64,000 nucleotides of DNA from Alteromonas mediterranea DE (lineage in GTDB: Bacteria; Pseudomonadota; Gammaproteobacteria; Enterobacterales; Alteromonadaceae). Below, in pieces: positions 44,509-54,075 of this stretch (its first letter is position 1; every line of letters starts with the position of its first letter). The stretch covers positions 717,914 to 781,913 of the forward strand of contig NC_011138.3 in the NCBI RefSeq assembly GCF_000020585.3, read 5' to 3'. Made by a program: the position numbers and the translations under genes. The notes beneath the pieces are model-generated. The model did no database searches and had not been told where the DNA came from. It saw only the letters and a program-made list of their open reading frames with translations.

Positions 44509-47058
44509 ATGACTTCATTGGACTCAAAAACGCAAATTGTCGTCGTAGGCAACGGCATGGTGGGGCACCATTTTGTTGAACAGCTTCACCAAAGCGACGC
44601 CAATGTAGAAATAACCGTCTTATGCGGCGAGTCTCGCCTCGCGTACGACCGCGTTTACTTATCTTCGTTTTTTAGTGGCGCAAGTGCTGATGATTTAGCG
44701 CTTACCACCCCAGCACAGTATGCCCAGTGGGGCGTAAGTGTAGTGACCAATGCGTTGGTGACCGATATAGACCGTGACAACAAAAAAGTGACGACGTCAG
44801 AGGGGCAGGTATTTAGTTACGATAAACTTGTGCTTGCTACCGGCTCATATCCTTTCGTGCCGCCTATTCCCGGTAACGAGCAAGAGCACTGTTTGGTCTA
44901 CCGTACCATCGATGACTTACTTGCCATTGAGGCCTCGGCGGCGGTAAGTAGCGTGGGGGTGGTTGTCGGCGGCGGCCTGTTAGGCTTAGAAGCGGCGAAC
45001 GCACTTAAGCAAGCCGGCCTTGATACTCATGTCGTCGAGTTCGCGCCACAGCTAATGGCGGTTCAACTTGACCAAGCCGGTGGTAAAGTCCTTAAAGATA
45101 AAATTGAAGATTTGGGCGTGACTGTTCATACCCAAAAAGCGACACAAAGCATTGAAGCGGGAAATACCTGTCGCTATAAAATGGTGTTCGCCGATGGCAC
45201 CGAACTTGAAACCGACATGATCCTTTTTTCTGCGGGTATTCGCCCTTCGGATCAGCTTGGTAGGAAGTCAGCACTAACACTTGGCGAGCGCGGCGGTATT
45301 GTTATTGATAACCACTGTGTGACGTCTGATCCGAATATATACGCCGTAGGCGAGTGCGCGCTATGGGACAACAAAATTTTCGGCCTTGTTGCCCCCGGCT
45401 ATACTATGGCTCGCACTGCGGTAAGTCATCTAACCGGTGGTGATGCTGAGTTTTCAGGTGCCGATATGAGCACCAAGTTGAAGCTTATGGGGGTTGAAGT
45501 TGGCTCAATTGGTGATGCGCACGAACGTACTGAAGGGGCATTAAGTTATACCTACTTAAACCAACCTGAAGGCGTTTACAAAAAGCTTGTTGTTGATAGT
45601 GAACAAAAGAAAGTGCTGGGCGCGGTACTGGTAGGTGACACAAGCGATTACGATACGTTATTGCAGTATGCGCTTAACGCTATCGACCTTCCTGAGCATC
45701 CTGAAAGCCTTATTCTTCCGTCGTCGGATGCCGCTCCTGCTCTTGGCGCCGATGCGTTACCCGACACCGCGTCTATTTGTTCCTGCCTGAATGTAACAAA
45801 AGGCGATATTGTTTCAGCCATTGAAGGTGGCTGCTGTAGCGTAGCGGATGTGAAAGGTGAAACCAAAGCCAGTACAGGCTGTGGTGGCTGTGCAGCGCTA
45901 CTTAAAAACGTGGTGGACAGCGAGCTTGAAAAACGCGGCGTTGAAGTTTCAAAAGCCATTTGTGAGCACTTTAACTATACACGTCAAGAGCTCTTTCACA
46001 TTGTAAAAGTAAACGGTATTCGCACGTTTGATGATCTGCTAGAGCAGCATGGTGAAGGTTTAGGTTGCGAGATTTGTAAGCCCGCAGTGGGCTCTATTTT
46101 GGCATCAGTTTATAACGACTACATTCTAAAATCGGCCCACCTACCGTTACAAGATACTAACGATATCTACCTTGGCAACATGCAAAAAGACGGGACTTAT
46201 TCCGTTGTGCCACGGGTGCCGGGCGGAGAAATCACGCCAGAGAAATTGATTTTGTTAGGTGAAGTGGCGAAAGAGTACAACCTGTACACCAAAATAACCG
46301 GTGGGCAGCGTATCGATTTATTCGGCGCGCGTGTTGAACACCTTCCTGACATCTGGGAGAAGCTAGTAGCGGGGGGATTTGAAACCGGTCATGCGTATGC
46401 GAAAGCACTGCGCACTGTGAAGTCGTGCGTGGGAAGTACTTGGTGTCGCTATGGCGTACAAGACTCAGTTGGTACCGCTATCGATTTAGAAAATCGCTAT
46501 AAAGGCTTACGTGCACCGCACAAAATCAAATTTGCTGTATCAGGCTGTACCCGTGAATGTGCTGAGGCCCAAAGTAAAGACATTGGTGTTATTGCCACTG
46601 AGCAGGGCTGGAACTTGTATGTATGCGGTAACGGCGGTATGAAGCCCCGCCATGCCGACTTGTTTGCCACCGACTTAGATACCGAAACCCTTATCAAATA
46701 TATCGACCGCGTGTTGATGTTCTATGTGAAGACTGCCGATCGCCTTCAGCGTACTTCAGTGTGGATGGATAACCTAGAAGGCGGCTTAGCTTATCTTCAA
46801 GATGTGGTGATAAACGACGCCTTGGGCATTAACGACGAGCTAGAAGCGCAAATGGATACCGTGGTTGACGCGTATCAATGTGAGTGGAAAACCACTATCG
46901 AAGACCCTGAAGCGCGCAAGCGTTTCCGTCAGTTTGTAAACAGTAATGCAGGCGATACCAATATTCAGTTTGTTTCAGAGCGCGGCCAGGTTCGCCCTGC
47001 AACAGAAGCTGAAAAAGTGGCAGGGAAAGACCAGTTTATTCCAGTCGCTATGGTATAG
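44509..47058 (+). CDS. nirB: assimilatory nitrite reductase [NAD(P)H] large subunit NirB
   Basis: An 849-residue cytoplasmic enzyme reducing nitrite to ammonium. Order: FAD-binding VVVGNGMVG (residues 11-19), NAD-binding VGGGLLGLEAAN (near 155), a BFD-like [2Fe-2S] domain (CSC near 423, CGGC near 458), nitrite/sulfite reductase ferredoxin-like half-domain, and the siroheme/[4Fe-4S] cysteines C640, C646, C680 and C684 (CVGSTWC, SGCTREC). The ATG at 44509 follows AAGGGGA; an upstream start would lie in the terminator. It is the first gene of nirB-nirD-nasA-cobA-ybiB, controlled by a leader terminator. Confidence 0.95.
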   Translation: MTSLDSKTQIVVVGNGMVGHHFVEQLHQSDANVEITVLCGESRLAYDRVYLSSFFSGASADDLALTTPAQYAQWGVSVVTNALVTDIDRDNKKVTTSEGQVFSYDKLVLATGSYPFVPPIPGNEQEHCLVYRTIDDLLAIEASAAVSSVGVVVGGGLLGLEAANALKQAGLDTHVVEFAPQLMAVQLDQAGGKVLKDKIEDLGVTVHTQKATQSIEAGNTCRYKMVFADGTELETDMILFSAGIRPSDQLGRKSALTLGERGGIVIDNHCVTSDPNIYAVGECALWDNKIFGLVAPGYTMARTAVSHLTGGDAEFSGADMSTKLKLMGVEVGSIGDAHERTEGALSYTYLNQPEGVYKKLVVDSEQKKVLGAVLVGDTSDYDTLLQYALNAIDLPEHPESLILPSSDAAPALGADALPDTASICSCLNVTKGDIVSAIEGGCCSVADVKGETKASTGCGGCAALLKNVVDSELEKRGVEVSKAICEHFNYTRQELFHIVKVNGIRTFDDLLEQHGEGLGCEICKPAVGSILASVYNDYILKSAHLPLQDTNDIYLGNMQKDGTYSVVPRVPGGEITPEKLILLGEVAKEYNLYTKITGGQRIDLFGARVEHLPDIWEKLVAGGFETGHAYAKALRTVKSCVGSTWCRYGVQDSVGTAIDLENRYKGLRAPHKIKFAVSGCTRECAEAQSKDIGVIATEQGWNLYVCGNGGMKPRHADLFATDLDTETLIKYIDRVLMFYVKTADRLQRTSVWMDNLEGGLAYLQDVVINDALGINDELEAQMDTVVDAYQCEWKTTIEDPEARKRFRQFVNSNAGDTNIQFVSERGQVRPATEAEKVAGKDQFIPVAMV

Positions 47059-47094
47059 CGATTTAGTTATTAAAGAGCTTAGGAGGAACATTTG

Positions 47095-47466
47095 ATGTCA
47101 GCAGCGCCAAATCTTTTAGCTTCAGGACAAGATATTCAGCAATGGCACCTAGTGTGCGAAACACGGGACTTAGTAAAAAATAGCGGCGTTTGCGCCCTGG
47201 TAGAGTCTCGGCAAATCGCGATTTTTTGTTTATGTGTCAAAGGGGAAACCCAGGTTTTTGCGATAAGTAATTACGACCCCATTGGCAAGGCCAACGTGCT
47301 ATATCGCGGGCTTTTGGGGTCAATTGGCGGCGCCCCGGTAGTTGCGTCTCCTTTATACAAGGAGCATTACTTTTTAGAAAGCGGGCTATGTAAGGAACAC
47401 GATGATATATCGGTTACCACTTACCCAGTAAAAGTAGAAGGTGAAAAGGTTTTCATTGGCATTTAA
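47095..47466 (+). CDS. nirD: nitrite reductase small subunit NirD
   Basis: A 123-residue Rieske-fold partner of NirB. The fold is seen in GVCALVESRQIAIFCL, QVFAISNYDPIGKANVLYRG and ASPLYKEHYFLESGLC. As usual for NirD, the Cys/His pairs that bind the Rieske cluster are not in place, so it is structural rather than a redox carrier. The ATG at 47095 has AGGAGG eight bases before it; a TTG one codon upstream is less likely. Confidence 0.93.
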   Translation: MSAAPNLLASGQDIQQWHLVCETRDLVKNSGVCALVESRQIAIFCLCVKGETQVFAISNYDPIGKANVLYRGLLGSIGGAPVVASPLYKEHYFLESGLCKEHDDISVTTYPVKVEGEKVFIGI

Positions 47467-47524
47467 GCGGTACGCTGCACACAGAAGGCGTTGACAAAGC
47501 AGAGAAAACGAAAAAGGTAATGAT

Positions 47525-50353
47525 ATGAATATGGCTACTCCACAACCCGATATTATGTCTGAACAGTTAAGACAAACAACATGCCCTTATTGCGGCGTGG
47601 GTTGTGGCGTAGATATCAGTTGCAACGCAAGTAAGCGTGCCGTAACCCTGGACACTGTTAAGGGCACGCCCGAGCATCCCGCCAATTTTGGTAGGTTGTG
47701 CGTTAAAGGAACAAACCTGCTTGAAACGAACGGCCTTAATGGGCGTTTACTTCACCCAACCATGGCAGGTAAATCGGTGGATTGGGACACGGCCACCGAT
47801 GTGATTGCGGATAAGATCGCCTCTACTATTGCGCAGTATGGCGCGGATGCCGTTGCTTTTTACGTGTCAGGTCAACTACTGACCGAAGACTATTACATTG
47901 CCAACAAATTAATGAAAGGCTACATCGGCAGTGCCAATATTGATACTAACTCACGCCTTTGCATGTCGTCAGCCGTGGCTGCCTACAAGCGTGCATTTGG
48001 CGAAGACGTGGTGCCATGCGATTACGCAGATTTAGAAAGCACTGACTTACTTGTTATAACAGGGAGTAACACGGCGTGGGCACATCCTGTACTCTTTCAG
48101 CGTATTCAGCGTGCAAAGCTTAAAAACCCGCACATGAAGGTGGTGGTCATAGACCCACGCAAAACCGAAACCTGTACCATTGCCGACCTTCACCTAGCAA
48201 TAAAACCCGGCAGTGATGTGGCACTCTTTAATGGCCTGCTACGCTTTGCTAATAAGCAGGAAAGGATAGACAAGGCAAGCGTTGGAAGGTTTGCCGACGG
48301 TTTAGATGAAGCCTTAGAAAGTGCGAGCGCGTCGACGCTTAGCGAAGTCGCCAAGATTTGCGATGTCGACGCTAGCAGCGTGAAAACCTTTTATGAGATT
48401 TTTTGTGAAGCGACTCGGGCTATTACCTTCTATTCAATGGGGGTGAACCAATCGTCAGCAGGCGTAGATAAAGCGCAAGCCATTATAAACTGCCATTTAG
48501 CCACCGATTTAATTGCAAAAGAAGGCTGCGGGCCTTTCTCAATTACGGGCCAGCCGAATGCCATGGGAGGCCGTGAAGTAGGTGGGCTAGCAAATATGCT
48601 TGCCGCACATATGGACCTTGAAAACCTTGAGCATATCAACGCAGTAAAAACGTATTGGAACGCGCCAGTTATGCCTAAAGGGCAGGGGCTTAAAGCTGTT
48701 GACCTCTTTAACGCCATTGAAAGGGGGGAAGTAAAATTCGTTTGGATAATGGGCACTAACCCTGTAGTAAGTATGCCCAACCGCGGTCAAGTCGAGCGCG
48801 CACTATCAAAGTGCGACATGGTGGTGGTGTCTGACATCGTGGAATCTAACGACACATTGAAATACGCCCACATTGCCCTTCCGGCAACGGGATGGTCTGA
48901 AAAAGATGGAACGGTGACCAATTCAGAGCGCCGTATATCACGTCAGCGGGGTATCTTGCCTCCGCCAGGCTGTGCAAAACACGATTGGCAAATTATGTGT
49001 GACGTAGCGGCTAAAATGGGCTTTGCTGAGGCATTTAATTTTACCCATCCATCGCAAATTTTTTGCGAATACGCAGGGTTAACCGGTTATCAAAATAATG
49101 GGCAACGCCAGCTGGACCTATCGCCTTTACAAAATATTACTCAGGCGCAATATGATGCCATGTCGCCTTTACAGTGGCCATTTACAACATCTGATGAGTT
49201 GCAAGGTATGCAAGGGCTTAACAGCAAGCGACCCTTTGCCGATAAACAGTTCTCTACGCCTAACGGTAAAGCCAAGCTTATTCCTGTTGTATTTAAAGCA
49301 CCACAGCAACAAACGTCGAAGCTGTTCCCGTTTGTGGTAAACAGTGGGCGCGCCAGAGATCAATGGCATACCATGACTCGTACCGGCAAAGCAGCAAAGT
49401 TGCTAGCCCATACGTCTAATGCCAGCGTGCATGTAAGCCCTCATGATGCTAAAACGCTAGGCGCGAGGAATAAAGACTACGTGGCTTTGCATAGTGCGGC
49501 ATGTGTAGATGCCCCGGTTATCTATCCCGTTAAAATCGATGAAGACATGCGCAAAGGAGAAGTCTTCATTCCTATCCATTGGTCTGCTCAGTACGGCTCA
49601 CACTGCAAGTTGGGGTCACTTTACGCCAGTGCGGTAGACCCTATTTCAGGTCAACCCGAGTTAAAGCACGCTGCCGTTGCTATAGAACCTGTACGCTTTA
49701 CCACCTACGGCAAAGTTTTCGTAGCATCAATAGTGCAAAACGCGCAGCCCAGTGAATTTAACTTTCTCGATGAAGTCGCGCTACAGCATGCTTGCGACTA
49801 TTGGACGAAAACGCCCATTGAAGGTGCAGTATTGACAGCGAATACAAACCTGTCTGGTGATGCGTCAACGGTATTTAATATTGCATCGAACAAGGGCCGC
49901 CGAGCATTCACACAAGACGTGTTACCTCTTTTACCACAAAACACTGTGTTATTGCAGTTTCATCATCACACCTACTCAGTATGTATAGCCCTTGTAGACG
50001 ATAAGCTTTGCTTTGCGGCGTTTTTAGGTGATGAGCCAGAGCAGGAAGCCGCAGTAGACGCTAACGTTGGATGGTCAGTGCCTAATGCTTGGGTTGCCAG
50101 TCTGCTGAATACCTCTATTAGCCTTGAAACCCAGCGCAAGTTATTACGCACTCAAGTAGACGAGGCGTTTTTAAATGGCGATGTAGTGTGTAGTTGCTTC
50201 GAGGTGCGCGAGAAAACAATTAGTGACGCTATAGAAGGCGGTTGCTCCTCGGTAACGGAACTTGGCAAAAAGCTAAAATGCGGTACGAACTGTGGCTCGT
50301 GTAAGCCTGCACTATCACAACGAATTAATCAGCACGCATTGATAGGTGCTTAA
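47525..50353 (+). CDS. nasA: assimilatory nitrate reductase catalytic subunit NasA
   Basis: A 942-residue molybdopterin enzyme of the cytoplasm that reduces nitrate to nitrite. The N-terminal [4Fe-4S] motif is CPYCGVGC (C20, C23, C27) with the fourth cysteine in FGRLCVKG. C146 in NSRLCMSSA is the molybdenum ligand. Later MGTNPVVS, GWSEKDGTVTNSERR and the C-terminal cofactor-binding domain (SGRARDQWHTMTRTGK) follow. A BFD-like [2Fe-2S] domain closes the protein (VCSCFEVRE near 888, CGTNCGSC). No separate NasB-like electron donor gene is adjacent, so the donor is uncertain; NirB-type diaphorase or ferredoxin are options. Confidence 0.95.
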   Translation: MNMATPQPDIMSEQLRQTTCPYCGVGCGVDISCNASKRAVTLDTVKGTPEHPANFGRLCVKGTNLLETNGLNGRLLHPTMAGKSVDWDTATDVIADKIASTIAQYGADAVAFYVSGQLLTEDYYIANKLMKGYIGSANIDTNSRLCMSSAVAAYKRAFGEDVVPCDYADLESTDLLVITGSNTAWAHPVLFQRIQRAKLKNPHMKVVVIDPRKTETCTIADLHLAIKPGSDVALFNGLLRFANKQERIDKASVGRFADGLDEALESASASTLSEVAKICDVDASSVKTFYEIFCEATRAITFYSMGVNQSSAGVDKAQAIINCHLATDLIAKEGCGPFSITGQPNAMGGREVGGLANMLAAHMDLENLEHINAVKTYWNAPVMPKGQGLKAVDLFNAIERGEVKFVWIMGTNPVVSMPNRGQVERALSKCDMVVVSDIVESNDTLKYAHIALPATGWSEKDGTVTNSERRISRQRGILPPPGCAKHDWQIMCDVAAKMGFAEAFNFTHPSQIFCEYAGLTGYQNNGQRQLDLSPLQNITQAQYDAMSPLQWPFTTSDELQGMQGLNSKRPFADKQFSTPNGKAKLIPVVFKAPQQQTSKLFPFVVNSGRARDQWHTMTRTGKAAKLLAHTSNASVHVSPHDAKTLGARNKDYVALHSAACVDAPVIYPVKIDEDMRKGEVFIPIHWSAQYGSHCKLGSLYASAVDPISGQPELKHAAVAIEPVRFTTYGKVFVASIVQNAQPSEFNFLDEVALQHACDYWTKTPIEGAVLTANTNLSGDASTVFNIASNKGRRAFTQDVLPLLPQNTVLLQFHHHTYSVCIALVDDKLCFAAFLGDEPEQEAAVDANVGWSVPNAWVASLLNTSISLETQRKLLRTQVDEAFLNGDVVCSCFEVREKTISDAIEGGCSSVTELGKKLKCGTNCGSCKPALSQRINQHALIGA

Positions 50354-50389
50354 GTTATCTACATTCAAATTATTTAGGAGCGTTTATTC

Positions 50390-51331
50390 ATGTCATTAGC
50401 ATCTAGCTGGTCGTTACCTTTTTTACGCACCTTTTTTAAAGCCCGCGGATCAAACCTTAGCGTAGCTAAACGCAATACCCAGCACATAACCAAGAACAAT
50501 TCGACGGCGTCGCGTTTTTTGAGCGAATTCTCAACGCCTTCTCAGCGTAACGCTGGAAAGCGCGGCCAAGTATTTATTGTAGGCGCAGGCCCAGGAGATG
50601 CCGAGTTACTTACATTAAAGGCGCTTCGCCTCTTACAACAGGCAGACATAGTGCTGTTCGATGCCTTAGTGAGCGAAGATATACTGGCGTTAATCCCTCA
50701 AGCAGTGGCGAAAGAATATGTGGGTAAACGCTGTAAAAAGCACAGCTTCACCCAAGATGCTATTTGTAAGCGCGTAGTTGAACTCGCAGGCATGGGGCGC
50801 ACCGTCGTGCGTTTAAAAGGGGGCGACCCAGCGCTATTTGCAAGAACCTGCGAAGAAACTGATGCATTAACCAAAGCGGAAATTCCTTTCGCTATCGTGC
50901 CTGGTATTACCGCTGCATCGGGCGTATCTGCCTATACCGGAATACCCCTTACCGACAGGCGCTGCGCCCAATCGGTAAGCTTTATGACGGCCCACTTTAA
51001 AGATGCAGACCAATGGCCAGAAATGGCGTCAATGGCACAAAGCGTATTGAAACACACCATGGTGGTTTACATGGGGCTAAGTCGCCTAGAAGGGCTTTGC
51101 CGTGGGCTGGTTAATCACAACGTGCCACTCGCATGGCCTGTAGCAGCCATAGAAAATGCGACCACCCCTGGGCAGCGCATGATTACAGGAACGCTGGCTG
51201 ATATACATAGTAAAGTAAACGCAGCGAATTTAACGGGCCCGACGTTACTTATATTTGGAAAAGTGGTAGAGTCTCGTCAACAGGTTAATACACTTCTACT
51301 ACATTCATCCGAGCATGCAGCAACCATTTAG
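50390..51331 (+). CDS. cobA: uroporphyrinogen-III C-methyltransferase (SUMT)
   Basis: A 313-residue SAM-dependent enzyme making precorrin-2 for siroheme. Motifs: VFIVGAGPGDAELLTLKALR, VVRLKGGDPALFA, VPGITAASGVSAYTGIPLTDR and MTAHFKD. The first 60 residues are an unusual basic extension with no clear targeting signal. Its presence in the nitrite reductase operon fits a boost of siroheme supply. It lacks the dehydrogenase/ferrochelatase part, which must come from CysG at 6.9 kb. The last 17 bases overlap the next gene. Confidence 0.92.
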   Translation: MSLASSWSLPFLRTFFKARGSNLSVAKRNTQHITKNNSTASRFLSEFSTPSQRNAGKRGQVFIVGAGPGDAELLTLKALRLLQQADIVLFDALVSEDILALIPQAVAKEYVGKRCKKHSFTQDAICKRVVELAGMGRTVVRLKGGDPALFARTCEETDALTKAEIPFAIVPGITAASGVSAYTGIPLTDRRCAQSVSFMTAHFKDADQWPEMASMAQSVLKHTMVVYMGLSRLEGLCRGLVNHNVPLAWPVAAIENATTPGQRMITGTLADIHSKVNAANLTGPTLLIFGKVVESRQQVNTLLLHSSEHAATI

Positions 51332-52310
51332 CGAATACATAAAAATAATTGGTAAGGGTCAGAAAGGGGGGCGCAGCCTAACCCGAGAAGAGGCCTACCA
51401 TGCCATGAAAATGGTGTTGGCTAATGAAGTGACAGGCGATCAGCGCGGCGCTTTTCTCATGCTGCTGCGCACGCGAGAAGAAACCCCAGAAGAAGTCATT
51501 GGTTTTGTCGATGCCTGTAGAGAGTTAATCGAGCCCGAGGTGAAAACACTTACGCCTACCTTAGATATAGGGTGTTATGCAGGTAAACGCCGTCAACTAC
51601 CTTGGTATTTATTGGCCGTGGCCATATTGGCAAGAAACGGGTATTCAGTTATGCTTCACGGTGCCCACGAGCCAGGTTCTGGTCGCCTTTACGCGAGTAT
51701 CGCTTTACCCAAACTTGGCTTACCCGAAGTTAATAGTATTGCTCAGGCAAAACAGCAGTTGACTGAAAAGGGTGTCACTTACCTTGATTTGTCTTATCTT
51801 CTTCGCGCTTTGGACACTATTATTAAATTACGAGACGTCTTTGGATTACGATCGTGTGCTAATACTCTCGCTAGACTATTGAACCCTACAGCTGCCAAAT
51901 TTTGTGTTCAAGGGGTTTATCACATGCACCTTGACCATAAACACTGCCGCGTAAACGAAAACTATCCTTCGATTGATGCGCTCTGCTTTCGCGGTGATGG
52001 AGGTGATCCAGAAGTTAACGGTGAAAGAGAAACTGAGCTTTTTATTACCCGAAACGGGAAAACCGAAGAAGTTATAATGCCTGTGCTCGCTGATAAATGG
52101 GCGCTCAAAGACAAAGATATGAAGGTTGACGACATGCTTGACGTCTGGGCAGGTAAAGCAAATAGCCTTTATGGTGAGCAGGCTATCCTAAGTACATTAG
52201 CTAGCTATCTAGTACTTCTTAAAAATTGTGCCGTTACCGATGCCCTTACCCAAGCAAGGCAGCTTTGGGCTGAGCGCGATAAACAATCCCTGCCTTTTTT
52301 ATTTTCTTAA
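51315..52310 (+). CDS. ybiB: YbiB/TrpD2-like glycosyltransferase family 3 protein
   Basis: A 331-residue relative of anthranilate phosphoribosyltransferase. The N-terminal helical domain (REEAYHAMKMVLANEVTGDQRGAFLMLLRTREETPEE in parts) and the phosphoribosyltransferase-like core (SVMLHGAHEPGSGR; LRDVFGLRSCANTLARLLNP) are intact. The typical PRPP-binding motif of TrpD is altered. YbiB is known to bind nucleic acid rather than make tryptophan precursors, and it is often found with nitrate reductase genes. It overlaps cobA by 17 bases, so it belongs to the operon. Its role in nitrate use is unexplained. Confidence 0.85.
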   Translation: MQQPFSEYIKIIGKGQKGGRSLTREEAYHAMKMVLANEVTGDQRGAFLMLLRTREETPEEVIGFVDACRELIEPEVKTLTPTLDIGCYAGKRRQLPWYLLAVAILARNGYSVMLHGAHEPGSGRLYASIALPKLGLPEVNSIAQAKQQLTEKGVTYLDLSYLLRALDTIIKLRDVFGLRSCANTLARLLNPTAAKFCVQGVYHMHLDHKHCRVNENYPSIDALCFRGDGGDPEVNGERETELFITRNGKTEEVIMPVLADKWALKDKDMKVDDMLDVWAGKANSLYGEQAILSTLASYLVLLKNCAVTDALTQARQLWAERDKQSLPFLFS

Positions 52311-52494
52311 ATTTTTAATGCTCTTCAAATCCTCTGCTATCTTTAATCAAGACCAAAAAAAATTAGCCTATTGTTTCAAAATGACTGCGCTTACCGAGGC
52401 ATGCTACGGGCATGCCTGTAGTGGTGATTTGCCTTTAGTGTAAATAGATGCAGACGTTAAAAATGCGTGAAACGAGGTCCATTAGGAGCGCAGA

Positions 52495-53811
52495 ATGTTT
52501 TTCAAAAATAAAGAGTTGATAGCCGAGAAGCAACGTTTGGAAAAGGAAATCGAGGCATATCATACCGTTCAGGAAGAATTACGGGAAGAAATGTTGTATG
52601 TCGAATTAAGTGCAGAAGGCCGAATTCGCGCAGTGAATGACCTCTATTCCCAAGCTACTGGCTATTCACTCAGCGAATTAGAAGGCAAGAGTCTAGACAG
52701 CCTAATGAGTCAAAATGCGTTAAGAAAGCCAGCTGCACAGGATTTACTTGGCGCCATCAAAACTCACCGCCACTGGCATGGCGCGATAAGCTTTTTCGAT
52801 GCTAAAGGCCAAGAGGTTTGGGTGAGGGGGATTATTCAGCCTATTGATGATGCCTTTGGAAATGTGAAGTACATCGCCTTTTATATGGCAGAGCAAACGC
52901 GAAATATCACTCACAGCAATGAATTGAGAGACATGATTGCTGCGCTTCATCGTTCTTCTGCTGTTATCGAATTTAAATTAGACGGCACTATCATCACGGC
53001 GAACGAGAACTTTTTAAAAGGGACCGGCTATACCTTAGAACAAGTTCAAGGTAAGCATCACCGCATCTTCTGTACCGAAGAAGAAGCAAATTCTGAGGAA
53101 TATAAACAGTTTTGGCGGGGTTTAGCAAAAGGACAGTTAGAATCGGGGCGTTACAAGCGTATAGATAGTGCTGGCAATGAAGTGTGGTTAGAAGCGTCAT
53201 ACAACCCAATTAGAAATGAAGACGGAGAACTGTATAAAGTGGTGAAATTTGCCACTGTGATTACAGAGCAAATGCAGCGCGAATTTGCTATTTCTGAAGC
53301 CGCGAATGTCGCTTTTAATATTTCACAGGAAACAGGTGAACAGGCGCGCAAAGGTAATGAAGTACTCGATTCCACAGTGAATGCGATGAACGAACTTACC
53401 GCTCAAATGGGTAATGCTAGCGCAGGTATTAAGGATCTTGACGAGCAATCACAAAAAGTCGCCGACCTTGTAAAAAGCATTAGCGGTATTGCCGATCAGA
53501 CTAACTTATTAGCATTAAACGCCGCTATTGAAGCGGCACGGGCCGGCGACCAAGGTCGTGGGTTTGCCGTGGTGGCTGATGAGGTTAGGCAACTTGCCTC
53601 GCGAACAAGCAGTGCTACAGAAGAAATTGTCAATGTGGTAGTAGAAAATAGAAAGCTAACTGAAAATGCAGTGCAGTTGATTGAAGCTGGGCAAGAAAAA
53701 GCCCGAGAAGCGTTAGAGTATTCAACTCAGTCTGGTCAAGCGATGGGCGAAATACAAAGTGGCGCGAACGAGGTGGTAAACGCCATAGGCCAATTCACTA
53801 AGCGTTTGTAA
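52495..53811 (+). CDS. soluble PAS-PAS methyl-accepting chemotaxis protein
   Basis: A 438-residue cytoplasmic chemoreceptor without membrane segments. A short coiled coil (residues 1-33) leads to two PAS domains (about 34-145 and 150-265; [22 protein letters not shown]), each with a PAC-like tail, then a short signalling domain with the conserved hairpin tip [20 protein letters not shown]. Cofactor-binding residues (haem or flavin) cannot be fixed. It lies between the nasA operon and the nrt operon; a redox or nitrate taxis role is possible but inferred from position. A GGAG ribosome site precedes the ATG. Confidence 0.88.
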   Translation: MFFKNKELIAEKQRLEKEIEAYHTVQEELREEMLYVELSAEGRIRAVNDLYSQATGYSLSELEGKSLDSLMSQNALRKPAAQDLLGAIKTHRHWHGAISFFDAKGQEVWVRGIIQPIDDAFGNVKYIAFYMAEQTRNITHSNELRDMIAALHRSSAVIEFKLDGTIITANENFLKGTGYTLEQVQGKHHRIFCTEEEANSEEYKQFWRGLAKGQLESGRYKRIDSAGNEVWLEASYNPIRNEDGELYKVVKFATVITEQMQREFAISEAANVAFNISQETGEQARKGNEVLDSTVNAMNELTAQMGNASAGIKDLDEQSQKVADLVKSISGIADQTNLLALNAAIEAARAGDQGRGFAVVADEVRQLASRTSSATEEIVNVVVENRKLTENAVQLIEAGQEKAREALEYSTQSGQAMGEIQSGANEVVNAIGQFTKRL

Positions 53812-53866
53812 GGTAGTCTCCCTTTAACAAGGCCAACACATGATTCAGCGGTGGACGCGTATCACA

Positions 53867-53903
53867 CGCACCACCGTTGAACAGTACCCCCTTTTTTGGT
53901 GCA
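53867..53903 (+). promoter_or_regulatory. pair of NtrC-like sites upstream of nrtA
   Basis: Site 53867-53883 (left half CGCACC, 8/12 to TGCACC-N5-GGTGCA) and site 53887-53903 (right half GGTGCA complete, left half poor). Centres are 20 bases apart, and 104 and 84 bases from the -24 element, the same layout as upstream of nirB. Confidence 0.5.
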
Positions 53904-53978
53904 CTTAGCTCCCCGTAATTCTTGAATGTCCTTCCTTGTTTTTTGCTAAATATCATATAAATCAGATGTTTATATTTG

Positions 53979-53993
53979 TGGCACAAAGGCTGC
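53979..53993 (+). promoter_or_regulatory. sigma-54 promoter of the nrt operon
   Basis: TGGCACAAAGGCTGC followed by T matches TGGCACG-N4-TTGCW except positions 7 and 12, with exact doublet spacing. The predicted start is near 54005, giving a leader of about 360 bases. Confidence 0.75.
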
Positions 53994-54075
53994 TATTAAT
54001 CTGGTGCAATAACGATGCTGCTATTAAAGAGTAGTGTTTGCATACACAGTGCAACGACATTGTGGAATGCACAAC

